In this document: piece after piece, positions 26,524-36,324 of the stretch
How positions within the stretch are numbered: position 1 is the first letter of the stretch
How the letters are laid out: the number at the start of each line of letters is the position of its first letter
Assembly: GCA_905479475.1 (NCBI GenBank)
Contig: CAJQMT010000022.1
Location: 1-61,140 of the forward strand
DNA from: an uncultured Flavobacteriaceae bacterium
GTDB taxonomy: Bacteria; Bacteroidota; Bacteroidia; Flavobacteriales; Flavobacteriaceae
DNA: 61,140 nt
Reading direction: 5' to 3'
The notes under the pieces: generated by a model
Databases searched by the model: none
What the model saw: the letters and a program-made list of their open reading frames with translations, nothing else
Told to the model about the DNA's origin: nothing
Position numbers and translations under genes: made by a program

Positions 26524-26790
26524 TTATTTGTACTTAAATTTGAAATACACAATCATCAAAGCAAGAATTCCTGTAATTGTATTCGCAATAATCATAGCAA
26601 AACTACCGAGCAAAACTCCGTAAAAAAACCACAAAGAAACCCCAGTAAAGAATATCAAAAACATACTCAATGAGACGCCTTGTGCTGACTTCGTTTTCCA
26701 AATTTTATAAACTTGTGGTACAAAGGATGCCGTGGTCAAAATTGCCGCGACAAAACCAATAATTTCTATCTGAAAGGGGATTTTTGCCAT
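26524..26790 (-). CDS. SemiSWEET-type sugar transporter
   Basis: This 88-residue protein is a single three-helix MtN3/PQ-loop bundle. The first helix carries ATILTTASFVPQVYKIWKTKSAQGVS with the PQ motif. The second (FLIFFTGVSLWFFYGVLLGS) and third (MIIANTITGILALMIVYFKF) carry the conserved Asn. SemiSWEETs dimerise to move sugars down a gradient. Its ATG shares one base with the stop codon of the preceding lipoprotein gene (TAATG), which points to translational coupling. Confidence 0.92.
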   Translation of the reverse strand: MAKIPFQIEIIGFVAAILTTASFVPQVYKIWKTKSAQGVSLSMFLIFFTGVSLWFFYGVLLGSFAMIIANTITGILALMIVYFKFKYK

Positions 26791-27275
26791 TACTCTTTCG
26801 AATCATTTGGCAAACGAACTGTTTCCATATACAAACCATCATCTACTTCTCCGTCTCTATCTTTATCCATAAGTCGGCTAGTCGCATAGCCATCTTCGAT
26901 GACCGACAATTTCATACTGACCGTATAAGGATTCTCTTTAAATGTCAAATCATAAAACAACGAGTCTTGAGTTACTCGCCATTTCCCCACTGTTTTTCTT
27001 CCGGCCACACCATTTCTTTCATGCCACGACTCAAAAACACCATCTTCTTTGAATTTATAAACAGGGATTCCTTCCGGTCTTTTTTCATCTGGATTGCTGT
27101 AATCAAAAGCGTATTCTACCAAAGTGTCTTTTTTTTGATAGGTCGGTAGTTCCCACTTGTAGTAAATCGTTTTCCAATTGCCGATCATATACTTCTTCAT
27201 TTTTTCTTCTGGCGTGCTACATGAAAACACGAATGCGATGAAAAGGAGGGTCGATGTGATTCTTGCAATCTTCAT
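26790..27275 (-). CDS. Lipoprotein, lipocalin-like, function unknown
   Basis: This is a 161-residue protein with a lipoprotein signal (lipobox FSC, Cys about 19). The mature part is beta-rich, with a GNWKTIYYKW segment near the start, VFESWHERNG in the middle and VGKWRVTQDSLFYDLTFKEN after it. That pattern suggests a small lipocalin-type fold of the kind often annotated 'lipocalin family protein' in Bacteroidetes. DKDRDGEVDDG near the end looks like an EF-hand-type calcium loop, though an isolated one. It lies 23 bases after leuS and is coupled to the SemiSWEET gene. Confidence 0.75.
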   Translation of the reverse strand: MKIARITSTLLFIAFVFSCSTPEEKMKKYMIGNWKTIYYKWELPTYQKKDTLVEYAFDYSNPDEKRPEGIPVYKFKEDGVFESWHERNGVAGRKTVGKWRVTQDSLFYDLTFKENPYTVSMKLSVIEDGYATSRLMDKDRDGEVDDGLYMETVRLPNDSKE

Positions 27276-27298
27276 AAAATTCTAATATTATTGAACAA

Positions 27299-30298
27299 TT
27301 AACCTACTATATTGACAATCTTCCCTGGCACAACAATCACTTTTTTGGGAGTTCTTCCTTCTAATTGTGTCTGTGTTTTTTCGTGTGCAAGAACTGTCTT
27401 TTCAATTTCTTCTTTTGACAAATCCAACGATAATTCTAGAGTAAAACGCATTTTTCCGTTGAAAGAAATTGGATAGACCTTGCTACTTTCTACCAAGTGA
27501 TTCGCATCAAAGATAGGAAAACTTGCTGTTGCAATGGATTCGCCATTCCCTATCTTATTCCATAGCTCCTCCGCAATATGAGGTGCATAGGGAGAAATCA
27601 GCACTAACAAAGGTTCCAAAATTTCTCTTTTGTTACATTGCAACGCTGACAACTCGTTTACTGCAATCATAAAAGTACTCACTGAGGTATTGAAAGAAAA
27701 GTTTTCAATATCTTCTTGCACTTTCTTAATCGTTTTGTGTAAAATTTTCAATTCCTCTTTGCTTGCCTTTTCTTCCGAAACGAAACAAGTAGCATCCGTA
27801 TGATACAACTTCCACAATTTTTTCAAGAAAGAGTACACTCCTGAAATTCCTGAAGTTTTCCATGGTTTTGCTTGTTCTAAAGGCCCCAAAAACATTTCAA
27901 ACAAACGCAAGGAATCTGCTCCATATTCTTCACAGATGGTGTCTGGATTGACAACATTGTATTTGGACTTAGACATTTTTTCAACTTCACGCCCCACAAT
28001 ATAGGTATCATTGACACCATTGACGATCTCTCCTTTTTCTCCAATGAAAATAGCATTCCTGTAATCTTTATTCATTTCATGATTCCTAAAACCATCAATA
28101 TCTAATTCATCAGAGCTGTTAATTAAAGAAACATCTGCATGAATCTGAACTGGCTTAATTCTTATCTCAAAATCTTTTATTTCTGAAAGAAAATCTCCGT
28201 AATCCTCTTTTTGTATCTCATTTTTGGGTTCAGACTTTAATAGTGCTTTTTTAATTGAATCTTGATCCCATGCATATCCTTTAGAAACAAATATTGGATT
28301 TTTAAGTCTCCATAAATTAGAATTGTTTTGTGTATCAACAGCAATGAACTCTCCGATTCTATATACAAAAGCACTTGTTCCCAAAATCATGCCTTGGTTG
28401 ATGAGTTTTTTAGCAAATTCATCTACTGGCAAATGTCCTTTGTCAAATAAAAATTTCTGCCAAAAACGCGCATACAACAAATGTCCTGTTGCGTGTTCAG
28501 AGCCTCCGATATACAAATCGATCTCCTTCCAATAGTTCACGGCTTCTTTGCTTACAAATTCGCCTTGGTTGGTTGGATCCATATAACGATTGAAATACCA
28601 AGAGCTTCCTGCCCATCCTGGCATGGTATTCAGCTCCATTGGCCAAACTGTTTCGTTGTTTATTTTTTCATTTGAAACTACCGTATTTGTTTCTGTGCAC
28701 CAAGCCCATGCATCAGCGTTCCCCAAAGGAGGCTCTCCTGATCCTGTCGGCAAATATTTTTCAACTTCTGGCAAGACGATTGGCAAATGTGCTGCTGCAA
28801 TCATTTGTGGCAGGCCATCTTTGTAATATACCGGAAAGGGTTCTCCCCAATAACGCTGACGGCTAAATACTGCATCACGCAAACGATAGTTTATTTTTCC
28901 TTTCCCAAAACCAGCTTGCTCCATTTTATAAATTGCTAGTTTGGTTGCTTTTTTAACAGGCAAACCAGACAAAAAATCGGAATTGGCAATTTTAGCTGTC
29001 TTATCTTCACAGGCAGCTTCTGAAATATCCACGCCCTCAAAAATATTTTTTATGTCGATTTGGAAATGTTTGGCGAAATCATAATCACGTTGATCTCCGC
29101 AAGGAACAGCCATCACAGCTCCCGTCCCATAACTCGCCAACACATAATCACCAATCCAAATTGGAATTTTTTCTCCTGTAAACGGATGCAAAGCGTAGGC
29201 TCCTGTAAAAACTCCTGAAATGGTTTTTACATCTGCCATACGTTCACGCTCACTTCTTTTGGCAGTGGCCTCAATATAAGCTTCTACTGCTTCTTTTTGT
29301 GTGCCTGTCGTGATTTTAGACACCAACTCATGTTCGGGCGCCAGGGTCATAAAAGTGACGCCAAAAATAGTATCTGGACGTGTCGTAAATACTTCTACAA
29401 CCTCTTGTGAATTTTCACTTTCAACTTTAAATACTACCGAAGCCCCTTGTGAACGACCAATCCAATTGGTTTGAGCATCTTTTAAGGGTTGTGGCCAATC
29501 TATCTTCTCCAAACCCTCCAACAAGCGTTGTGAATATGCAGATATACGCATGCTCCACTGGGTCATTTTTTTACGAACGACAGGGTGTCCTCCTCTTTCA
29601 GAAACACCATTCACAATCTCATCGTTTGCCAAAACAGTTCCCAAAGCTGGACACCAATTCACTTCGGTATCCGACAGATAGGTCAATCTATATTTTGATA
29701 AAATAGTTTCTTGTACTTCTTTTGAAAACGCATGCCAAGCCTCTGCTGAAAAAACTTCAATATCTTCCTCTGCTTCGGCGCGTACTTGCTCGTTTCCTGA
29801 TTTTTCAAAAATTGCAACCAAGGTGGTAATATCTTCTGCTTTGTTGGAAGCACTATTGTACCAGGAATTGAACAACTGTATAAAAATCCATTGTGTCCAT
29901 TTGTAATAATCCGGATTGGAAGTCCGTACTTCTCGAGACCAATCAAACGAAAAACCTATCTTATCCAGTTGTTTTCTGTAAGTGGCAATATTCGTCTGAG
30001 TCGTGATTGCCGGATGCTGCCCTGTTTGAATGGCATATTGTTCAGCGGGCAAACCGAAAGAATCGTATCCTTGCGGATGCAATACATTGAATCCTTGATG
30101 TCTTTTATATCGTGTATAAATATCAGAAGCAATATAACCTAGTGGATGGCCTACATGTAACCCTGCCCCTGAGGGGTAAGGAAACATATCCAAAACATAA
30201 TATTTTGGCTTGTCCGTTTTCTCGTTTGCTTTGAATGTTTGGTTTTGTGACCAATACGATTGCCATTTGGCTTCTATCTCTCTGAAATTATATTCCAT
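27299..30298 (-). CDS. leuS: Leucyl-tRNA synthetase
   Basis: This is a 999-residue class I synthetase. The HIGH motif is in YPSGAGLHVGHPLGY near residue 45, and KMSKS is in VEKMSKSKYNVVNPD. The CP1 editing domain has TTRPDTIFGVTFMTLAPEHELV and YGTGAVMAVPCGDQRDYDFA, with the conserved Thr and Asp sites of editing. The protein is about 140 residues longer than the E. coli enzyme. An insert of about 120 residues sits between HLPVDEFAKKLINQGMI and the KMSKS loop, as in other Bacteroidetes LeuS (my recollection). It heads a minus-strand series with the lipoprotein, SemiSWEET, kinase and crotonase genes. Confidence 0.97.
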   Translation of the reverse strand: MEYNFREIEAKWQSYWSQNQTFKANEKTDKPKYYVLDMFPYPSGAGLHVGHPLGYIASDIYTRYKRHQGFNVLHPQGYDSFGLPAEQYAIQTGQHPAITTQTNIATYRKQLDKIGFSFDWSREVRTSNPDYYKWTQWIFIQLFNSWYNSASNKAEDITTLVAIFEKSGNEQVRAEAEEDIEVFSAEAWHAFSKEVQETILSKYRLTYLSDTEVNWCPALGTVLANDEIVNGVSERGGHPVVRKKMTQWSMRISAYSQRLLEGLEKIDWPQPLKDAQTNWIGRSQGASVVFKVESENSQEVVEVFTTRPDTIFGVTFMTLAPEHELVSKITTGTQKEAVEAYIEATAKRSERERMADVKTISGVFTGAYALHPFTGEKIPIWIGDYVLASYGTGAVMAVPCGDQRDYDFAKHFQIDIKNIFEGVDISEAACEDKTAKIANSDFLSGLPVKKATKLAIYKMEQAGFGKGKINYRLRDAVFSRQRYWGEPFPVYYKDGLPQMIAAAHLPIVLPEVEKYLPTGSGEPPLGNADAWAWCTETNTVVSNEKINNETVWPMELNTMPGWAGSSWYFNRYMDPTNQGEFVSKEAVNYWKEIDLYIGGSEHATGHLLYARFWQKFLFDKGHLPVDEFAKKLINQGMILGTSAFVYRIGEFIAVDTQNNSNLWRLKNPIFVSKGYAWDQDSIKKALLKSEPKNEIQKEDYGDFLSEIKDFEIRIKPVQIHADVSLINSSDELDIDGFRNHEMNKDYRNAIFIGEKGEIVNGVNDTYIVGREVEKMSKSKYNVVNPDTICEEYGADSLRLFEMFLGPLEQAKPWKTSGISGVYSFLKKLWKLYHTDATCFVSEEKASKEELKILHKTIKKVQEDIENFSFNTSVSTFMIAVNELSALQCNKREILEPLLVLISPYAPHIAEELWNKIGNGESIATASFPIFDANHLVESSKVYPISFNGKMRFTLELSLDLSKEEIEKTVLAHEKTQTQLEGRTPKKVIVVPGKIVNIVG

Positions 30299-30331
30299 GC
30301 AACTCCTTATAAATTATTCTATATTCAGTTG

Positions 30332-30339
30332 CAAAAGTA
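30332..30339 (-). promoter_or_regulatory. -7 promoter element of leuS
   Basis: Minus strand TACTTTTG (30339-30332) fits TAnnTTTG and lies 33 bases before the leuS ATG. The upstream box is TTTC instead of TTTG at about 20 bases. Confidence 0.55.
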
Positions 30340-30459
30340 CTGTTCTTTGCTGAGAGTTGAAAGGTGGCAAGTTGGAAAATTTAAAAACTAAAACGGGAAG
30401 TAACAATGCGAAAAAGCAACTATTTGTTTGTAAACAAAAGCGCTGTACCTCCGAAAATA

Positions 30460-32181
30460 TTAGCCATTTGCCTGTTCAATATAGGAAGATAAATTTTGCT
30501 GACTTTCTCTATTTCCTGTTTCGTAGAATGCCATGGCTCCAGCATTGCTCATAAAGCAATTTTCAATTCCAATTTTTTCGATAATTCCTGCCTTGGTCAT
30601 GGCATCTCGAACGGGACCTTTTACATTAGTGAAATAAATTTTTACCCCTAGCTGTGCATAATAATCTATTCGATTGTTCCACATCATAGCCCCTGTACTA
30701 TCCAAGCCGTTGATACACTCTCCGTCGAGAATAATCAATTTTAATGCTGCTCCTTTCTCTTGAGAAAGTAAATTCAATTGTTCTCTAAAATAATCGGTAT
30801 TCGCAAAATACAAATGAGAGTCAAACCTTACTATCAAAACTTCTGGATGCACTTCTACATCGTCAAATCTGTTGATATTTCTAAAAAACTGTGTATTTGG
30901 AATCCTTCCCAAAACAGCAATATGAGGTTTTGAGGTTCTAAAAATAACCATCAGTAAAGAAAGCCCAACACCCAATGCAATCCCTTCTTTAATACCAAAA
31001 GAGAGGGTTCCTACAAAAGTCACCAATAACATCCAAAAATCTACCTTATTTAGTTCCCAGAGTCGAATTGCTTCATTAAAATCAATTAATTTCAGTATGG
31101 AAACAATAATAATAGCTGCCAATATCGTTTTAGGCAAAAAATAAAAAACGGGAGTTAAAAACAACAGTACCGCAATTAGAATTGCAACAGAAAAAAAAGC
31201 GGCCATTCCCGTTTTTGCGCCAGCATCCTGATTTACTGCAGATCTTGAAAAACTTGCCGTTGCTGGATAGGATTTAAAAAAAGAGCCCAATATATTTCCC
31301 AAACCAATAGCTATCAACTCTTGGTTTGGTTTTACATAAATAATATCTTCGTTGCTCTCCAAAGATTTCCCTATCGATACTGTTTCTAAAAAACCAATCA
31401 TTGAGATGGTCAATGCAATGGGAATAATTTCTGAAAACTGTTGGAAATTAAAATCTGGCACTCCAAATGAGGGAAGCCCTGAAGGGATGTCCTTTATAAT
31501 AGCAACTTCGTCAAAAGACTTACTGAAAAATTTTAAAAGTAAAATTCCAAAAACAACTACAATCAGTGGACCTGGAATACTTTTATGAATTCGTTTGAAT
31601 ACAAATAAAAGCAGGATTGCTCCTGCTCCAAGACCAAAGGTTTGCAAATTGATCGCAGTGATTTCTTTGAGAAAATGAAGCACAACTTCATGCACTCGAT
31701 TGCTTCTTGGAATAGGGATTCCGAAAAAGTTTTGAAGCTGGTTGATTCCTATAATCATCGCAGCCGCCGAGGTAAAACCACTAATCACGGGTTTGGACAA
31801 AAAATTAACGACAAAACCAAGCCGAAAAACACCTAATAAAAATTGAAATAATCCCACCATAAAAGCCAGCAACACCGCAATGGCAACTATATTTTCTGTT
31901 CCTGTAGTGGCAATGGTGGCTATCCCTGCTGCAACCAACAATGAATCCATCGCCACAGGTCCCACAGCTACTTTTGGAGAGGTTCCTAAAATTGCATAAA
32001 CGACCTGTGGAATCAAGGCTGTGTACAACCCATAAATAGGTGGCAAACCTGCAATCAACGCATAGGCAATCCCTTGCGGTATCAATACAATTCCCACAGT
32101 AATTCCTGCCAAAGCATCTTGTTTCAAGAAGCTTTGGTTGTATTTGGAAATCCATTGTAAAATAGGAATGTACTTCTTCAT
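30460..32181 (-). CDS. SulP-family anion transporter with STAS domain
   Basis: This 573-residue membrane protein has the SulP signature near residue 30-70: AGITVGIVLIPQGIAYALIAGLPPIYGLYTALIPQ. About twelve helices follow to residue 430. A cytoplasmic STAS domain (445-560) has LIVRFDSHLYFANTDYFREQL and the phosphorylatable-type loop ILDGECINGLDSTGAMMW. SulP proteins carry sulfate, bicarbonate or dicarboxylates; no carbonic anhydrase or sulfate-assimilation gene lies beside it to decide. The gene starts 31 bases after ruvB and is probably co-transcribed. The 161 bases between its end and the leuS start contain only the leuS promoter. Confidence 0.92.
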   Translation of the reverse strand: MKKYIPILQWISKYNQSFLKQDALAGITVGIVLIPQGIAYALIAGLPPIYGLYTALIPQVVYAILGTSPKVAVGPVAMDSLLVAAGIATIATTGTENIVAIAVLLAFMVGLFQFLLGVFRLGFVVNFLSKPVISGFTSAAAMIIGINQLQNFFGIPIPRSNRVHEVVLHFLKEITAINLQTFGLGAGAILLLFVFKRIHKSIPGPLIVVVFGILLLKFFSKSFDEVAIIKDIPSGLPSFGVPDFNFQQFSEIIPIALTISMIGFLETVSIGKSLESNEDIIYVKPNQELIAIGLGNILGSFFKSYPATASFSRSAVNQDAGAKTGMAAFFSVAILIAVLLFLTPVFYFLPKTILAAIIIVSILKLIDFNEAIRLWELNKVDFWMLLVTFVGTLSFGIKEGIALGVGLSLLMVIFRTSKPHIAVLGRIPNTQFFRNINRFDDVEVHPEVLIVRFDSHLYFANTDYFREQLNLLSQEKGAALKLIILDGECINGLDSTGAMMWNNRIDYYAQLGVKIYFTNVKGPVRDAMTKAGIIEKIGIENCFMSNAGAMAFYETGNRESQQNLSSYIEQANG

Positions 32182-32212
32182 TTGATGTCGTTCTTAAGCG
32201 ATGGCTTTTCTA

Positions 32213-33235
32213 CTAAAAAAGCTCTCCTTGGTTTCTTTCTTTCGTTCTTCCCAAATGTGAGTAAGCCAATTCTGTCACTTCTCTTCCCCTAGGGGTTCGC
32301 ATTATAAATCCTTGCTGAATAAGGAAAGGCTCGTAAACTTCTTCAATAGTTTCTGAATTTTCACTAACCGCTGTTGCCAAAGTTGACAATCCAACAGGTC
32401 CTCCCTTAAATTTATCAATAATAGTGGTTAGTATCTTATTATCCATTTCATCCAAACCATGAGCGTCCACATTCAAGGCTTGCAATCCAAATTTGGCAAT
32501 TTCAATAGTAATGGAACCATTCCCTTTAATCTCAGCAAAATCACGAACACGACGCAAAAGAGCATTGGCTATTCTTGGAGTTCCACGACTTCTTCCAGCA
32601 ATTTCAATAGCTGCCTCCATAGAAATAGGAGTTCCTAAAATAGAAGCACTTCTCTGAACAATTGTAGTCAACAAATCCGTTTTGTAGTATTGCAAACGGC
32701 TGCTAATTCCAAATCTAGCTCTCATAGGGGCTGTTAGCATCCCAGATCTTGTCGTTGCACCAATCAACGTAAATGGTTCTAAATTCAATTGTACGGTACG
32801 TGCATTGGGACCAGACTCGATCATGATATCGATTTTATAATCTTCCATAGCAGAATACAAATATTCTTCTACCACAGGGCTCAATCGATGGATTTCGTCA
32901 ATAAATAAAACATCTCGCTCGTCCAAACCTGTCAACAGACCTGCCAAATCTCCTGGCTTGTCTAATACCGGTCCTGAGGTTACTTTTATACCTACATTCA
33001 ACTCATTTGCCAATATATTCGCCAAGGTTGTTTTACCGAGTCCAGGAGGACCATGAAAGAGTGTGTGATCCAATGCTTCTCCTCTTCTATTGGCTGCTTC
33101 TACAAATATTTTAAGATTTTCCAAGGCTTGCTCTTGCCCGGTAAAATCATCAAAAGAAAGTGGTCGTAGTTTTTTTTCTACGTCCATTTCTTCGTTGCTC
33201 AAATTGGTGTTTTCTGGGTTTAGATTTTCATTCAT
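32213..33235 (-). CDS. ruvB: Holliday junction branch-migration helicase RuvB
   Basis: This is a 340-residue AAA+ motor. Walker A is [15 protein letters not shown], Walker B DEIHRL, sensor [10 protein letters not shown] and the arginine-finger region [15 protein letters not shown]. The C-terminal winged helix carries [25 protein letters not shown]. It drives branch migration with RuvA, which is not in this window. The gene begins after the oxidase operon terminator, so it has its own promoter. A near-match TATCTTCG lies on the minus strand about 20 bases upstream of the start. Confidence 0.97.
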   Translation of the reverse strand: MNENLNPENTNLSNEEMDVEKKLRPLSFDDFTGQEQALENLKIFVEAANRRGEALDHTLFHGPPGLGKTTLANILANELNVGIKVTSGPVLDKPGDLAGLLTGLDERDVLFIDEIHRLSPVVEEYLYSAMEDYKIDIMIESGPNARTVQLNLEPFTLIGATTRSGMLTAPMRARFGISSRLQYYKTDLLTTIVQRSASILGTPISMEAAIEIAGRSRGTPRIANALLRRVRDFAEIKGNGSITIEIAKFGLQALNVDAHGLDEMDNKILTTIIDKFKGGPVGLSTLATAVSENSETIEEVYEPFLIQQGFIMRTPRGREVTELAYSHLGRTKERNQGELF

Positions 33236-33381
33236 CGAGGGCTAGACTTAAGTATTACGAAGATAGGAAATTTTCGCTTTGAAATGCCTCTCAATTCGAA
33301 TTGGTAGATACAATTACCTCCACCGATATTGTATGGTAAAAAAGGGTACTCCACGAGAAAAAAGAAAATTGGATTGAAAAC

Positions 33382-33417
33382 AAAAAAACCTAGCAGTAAT
33401 ACTACTAGGTTTTTTTG
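33382..33417 (-). terminator. Terminator of the ACIII-aa3 oxidase operon
   Basis: AAAAAAACCTAG and CTAGGTTTTTTT pair, extended by AGT/ACT beyond one mismatch, with an AAT loop. It is flanked by A and T tracts, 17 bases after the coxA stop. The remaining bases between ruvB and this hairpin (33236-33381) hold no gene. Confidence 0.9.
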
Positions 33418-33434
33418 TTTCCTTTAAAGAATCT

Positions 33435-35186
33435 CTAGGACTCTTCTTCTCCTTCTTTTAGTGGGACGGTTTGCATTACAAAATCTTCGTCGTGCCCTGG
33501 CTTGCTGTAATCATAAGGCCAACGTTCCACTGTAGGTATTTTCCCTGGCCAGTTTCCGTGTATTCCATCTACCGGAGTTGTCCACTCCAATGTAGTTGAT
33601 TTCCATGGGTTTTGTGTTGCTTTTTTCCCTCTGGTGATACTCATAAAGAAATTCACTAAGAATATAAGCTGTGCAACTCCTCCTAACAAAGCAAATAAAG
33701 TCATGACCACATTTACGTCAGCCAAGTCATTGAACAATGGAAATGCTGTGTTTGTATAATATCTACGTGGCAAACCTGCCAAACCGATAAAGTGCATCGG
33801 GAAAAACACTCCATAAGCTGCTATAGCAGTAATCCAAAAATGCCAATATCCCAATGTTTTGTTCATCATTCTGCCATACATTTTTGGGAACCAGTGATAC
33901 ACTCCTGCAAACAAACCATAAATAGCAGATATCCCCATTACCAAGTGGAAATGTGCTACCACAAAATAGGTGTCATGGACATTGATATCCAAAGCACTGT
34001 CACCTAAAACAATCCCTGTCAAACCTCCTGAAATGAACGTAGAAACCAAACCGATTGAAAACAACATAGCTGGGTTCATCTGTAAGTTTCCTTTCCAGAG
34101 TGTGGTAATGTAATTAAATACTTTTACTGCAGATGGAATGGCAATCAATAAAGTTGTAAATGTAAATACAGAACCTAGGAAAGGATTCATTCCTGAAATA
34201 AACATGTGGTGCCCCCAAACAATCGTAGATAAAAATGCAATTGCCATGATAGAACCAATCATTGCACGGTATCCAAAGATTGGTTTTCTTGAGTTTGTTG
34301 CAATAACTTCTGAGGTAATACCTAGTGCTGGCAACAATACAATGTAAACTTCTGGGTGACCTAAAAACCAGAACAAATGTTCAAACAATACAGGAGAACC
34401 TCCTTGGTAATGCAACACTTCTCCTGAAATAAAAATATCTGACAAAAAGAAAGATGTTCCAAAGCTTCTGTCAAAAATCAACAATAACGCTGCTGATAAC
34501 AATACTGGAAACGACACCACACCAATGATGGCTGTGATGAAAAATGTCCACATTGTCAATGGCAATCTTGTCATTTTCATCCCTTTGGTACGTAAATTTA
34601 AAACGGTTACAATATAGTTCAAAGATCCAATCAAAGAAGAGGCCACAAAAATAGCCATAGAAACCAACCAAAGTGTCATTCCCATTCCTGAACCAGGAAT
34701 TGCTTGTGGCAAAGCACTAAGTGGCGGGTAGATGGTCCATCCTGCGGAGGCAGGACCTGCTTCTACAAAAAGAGAAACAATCATAATTACACTTGAAATA
34801 AAGAACAACCAATATGAAATCATATTCATAAATCCAGACGCCATATCACGTGCTCCAATTTGCAATGGAATCAATAGGTTTGAAAATGTTCCGCTCAAAC
34901 CAGCTGTTAACACGAAGAAAACCATGATCGTTCCGTGAATCGTAACGAGGGCCAAATACATATCTGGATCCATGACTCCATCGGTCTGATGACTTCCTAG
35001 GAAGGCTTCTATAATCGTAAACGAATGGTCTGGCCACGCGAGTTGTAAACGAAACAACAAGGACATAAGAACCCCAATTACCCCCATTATAATACCGGTA
35101 ATCAAGAATTGCTTCGAAATCATTTTATGATCTTGACTAAAAATATATTTAGTTACAAACGTTTCTTTATGATGATGTTCTGACAT
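33435..35186 (-). CDS. ctaD: Cytochrome c oxidase subunit I (aa3, A1-type)
   Basis: This 583-residue catalytic subunit binds heme a, heme a3 and CuB. About twelve helices are visible. FWFLGHPEVYIVLLP holds a CuB His, the cross-linked Tyr and the Glu of the D channel, so it is an A1-type enzyme. VWGHHMF gives the CuB His pair and VVAHFHLVMG the heme ligands. TIHGTIMVFFVLTAGLSG holds the heme a His, and the loop YPPLSALPQ is also standard. It reduces O2 to water and pumps protons. It is the last gene of the operon that begins at actA, 36 bases after subunit II. Confidence 0.97.
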   Translation of the reverse strand: MSEHHHKETFVTKYIFSQDHKMISKQFLITGIIMGVIGVLMSLLFRLQLAWPDHSFTIIEAFLGSHQTDGVMDPDMYLALVTIHGTIMVFFVLTAGLSGTFSNLLIPLQIGARDMASGFMNMISYWLFFISSVIMIVSLFVEAGPASAGWTIYPPLSALPQAIPGSGMGMTLWLVSMAIFVASSLIGSLNYIVTVLNLRTKGMKMTRLPLTMWTFFITAIIGVVSFPVLLSAALLLIFDRSFGTSFFLSDIFISGEVLHYQGGSPVLFEHLFWFLGHPEVYIVLLPALGITSEVIATNSRKPIFGYRAMIGSIMAIAFLSTIVWGHHMFISGMNPFLGSVFTFTTLLIAIPSAVKVFNYITTLWKGNLQMNPAMLFSIGLVSTFISGGLTGIVLGDSALDINVHDTYFVVAHFHLVMGISAIYGLFAGVYHWFPKMYGRMMNKTLGYWHFWITAIAAYGVFFPMHFIGLAGLPRRYYTNTAFPLFNDLADVNVVMTLFALLGGVAQLIFLVNFFMSITRGKKATQNPWKSTTLEWTTPVDGIHGNWPGKIPTVERWPYDYSKPGHDEDFVMQTVPLKEGEEES

Positions 35187-35222
35187 AATTTTATATATTA
35201 TTCTTTAATCTAAATAAATTTA

Positions 35223-36290
35223 TTATTGCACTACCTCTGTTATGGTTGGTTGCTTTTTCAACCAGCTATAAAATGCCGCTTCCTCTTCCACTACAATTTT
35301 CATCTGCATATTGTAATGTGATGCTCCACAAATTTTATTACACAGTAAGAGGTAATCAAAAATGTAAGGATCTTCTCCTTTTGCTTTTCTTATTTTATTA
35401 ATCCCCGCTACTTTTCGCACCGTTTCTTCTTGACGTCTCATTTCCTCTGTAGTGAATTTTGGCGTAAACCCAAATTCAGTAACCATTCCTGGAACACAGT
35501 TCATTTGAGCTCTAAAGTGTGGCATGTATGCAGAATGCAAAACGTCTTGTGAACGGAACTTGAAGACCACCTTTCTTCCTTTCGGCAAATGCAATTCACG
35601 TACTGGAATATCATCTGCTGAATTCTCATCTGTCATGTCAATTCCAATGGTATTGATTCCTTCAATATTCCTCACGTTTCCTCTACCCAAGGTATTGTCA
35701 GCGCCGGCATATCTTGCTTCCCATATAAACTGCTTGGCATACAACTCTACTATAATTGGATTGTCAACGTCAGAAAGATCCATCACTGTATTCCAGGTGT
35801 ACAAACCATAACCAATCAAACCTGTCAATACGATTGTAGGAATGGTTGTCCAAATCAATTCTAACTTATGACTATCCGCATAAAACAATGCTTTTCGGTC
35901 CCCTACGCCACGGTATTTGTAGGAAAAGAAAAACAGCATTGCCTGTGTTGCAAACTGAACGATTCCAATCAATACAAATGAAATCAAAAACAAATTATCA
36001 TCATTCTCTCCTTCTACTGATGCAGATTCTGGCAACATGATATCGTTTAAGAAGATCAAACAATACGCCATTAATGCGTAAAATGCAATCAAGAAAGCTA
36101 GCAAAAACTTCCCATTCAAATCATTATTCTTTTCAGTAGCCAAAGGGTTTTCTTCTGACTGCACAAAAGCAATAACTTCTTGATTATTCTCGTCTGTTAT
36201 TGTTTTTTTTGTGAAACGTAGCAATTTGTTGACCTGCCAGATCCCAATGGAAAAAGCAACGGCAATAAAAATGTAAAATAAAGCTAGCAT
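35223..36290 (-). CDS. ctaC: Cytochrome c oxidase subunit II (CuA)
   Basis: This is a 355-residue subunit II. The CuA site is complete: His in QDVLHSAYMPHFRAQM, then LLCNKICGASHYNMQMKIVV with C-x3-C, His and Met. It has an N-terminal extension with one or two extra helices (MLALFYIFIAVAFSIGIW; FLLAFLIAFYALMAYCLIFL) before the usual hairpin pair, so more membrane segments than the canonical two. There is no fused C-terminal cytochrome c domain. Electrons must therefore come from a cytochrome in the ACIII partner, consistent with the operon and with the known ACIII-aa3 supercomplex of Flavobacterium. Confidence 0.95.
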   Translation of the reverse strand: MLALFYIFIAVAFSIGIWQVNKLLRFTKKTITDENNQEVIAFVQSEENPLATEKNNDLNGKFLLAFLIAFYALMAYCLIFLNDIMLPESASVEGENDDNLFLISFVLIGIVQFATQAMLFFFSYKYRGVGDRKALFYADSHKLELIWTTIPTIVLTGLIGYGLYTWNTVMDLSDVDNPIIVELYAKQFIWEARYAGADNTLGRGNVRNIEGINTIGIDMTDENSADDIPVRELHLPKGRKVVFKFRSQDVLHSAYMPHFRAQMNCVPGMVTEFGFTPKFTTEEMRRQEETVRKVAGINKIRKAKGEDPYIFDYLLLCNKICGASHYNMQMKIVVEEEAAFYSWLKKQPTITEVVQ

Positions 36291-36324
36291 ATGTTCTATC
36301 TATTTTTTTAATTTATTTTTAGAT

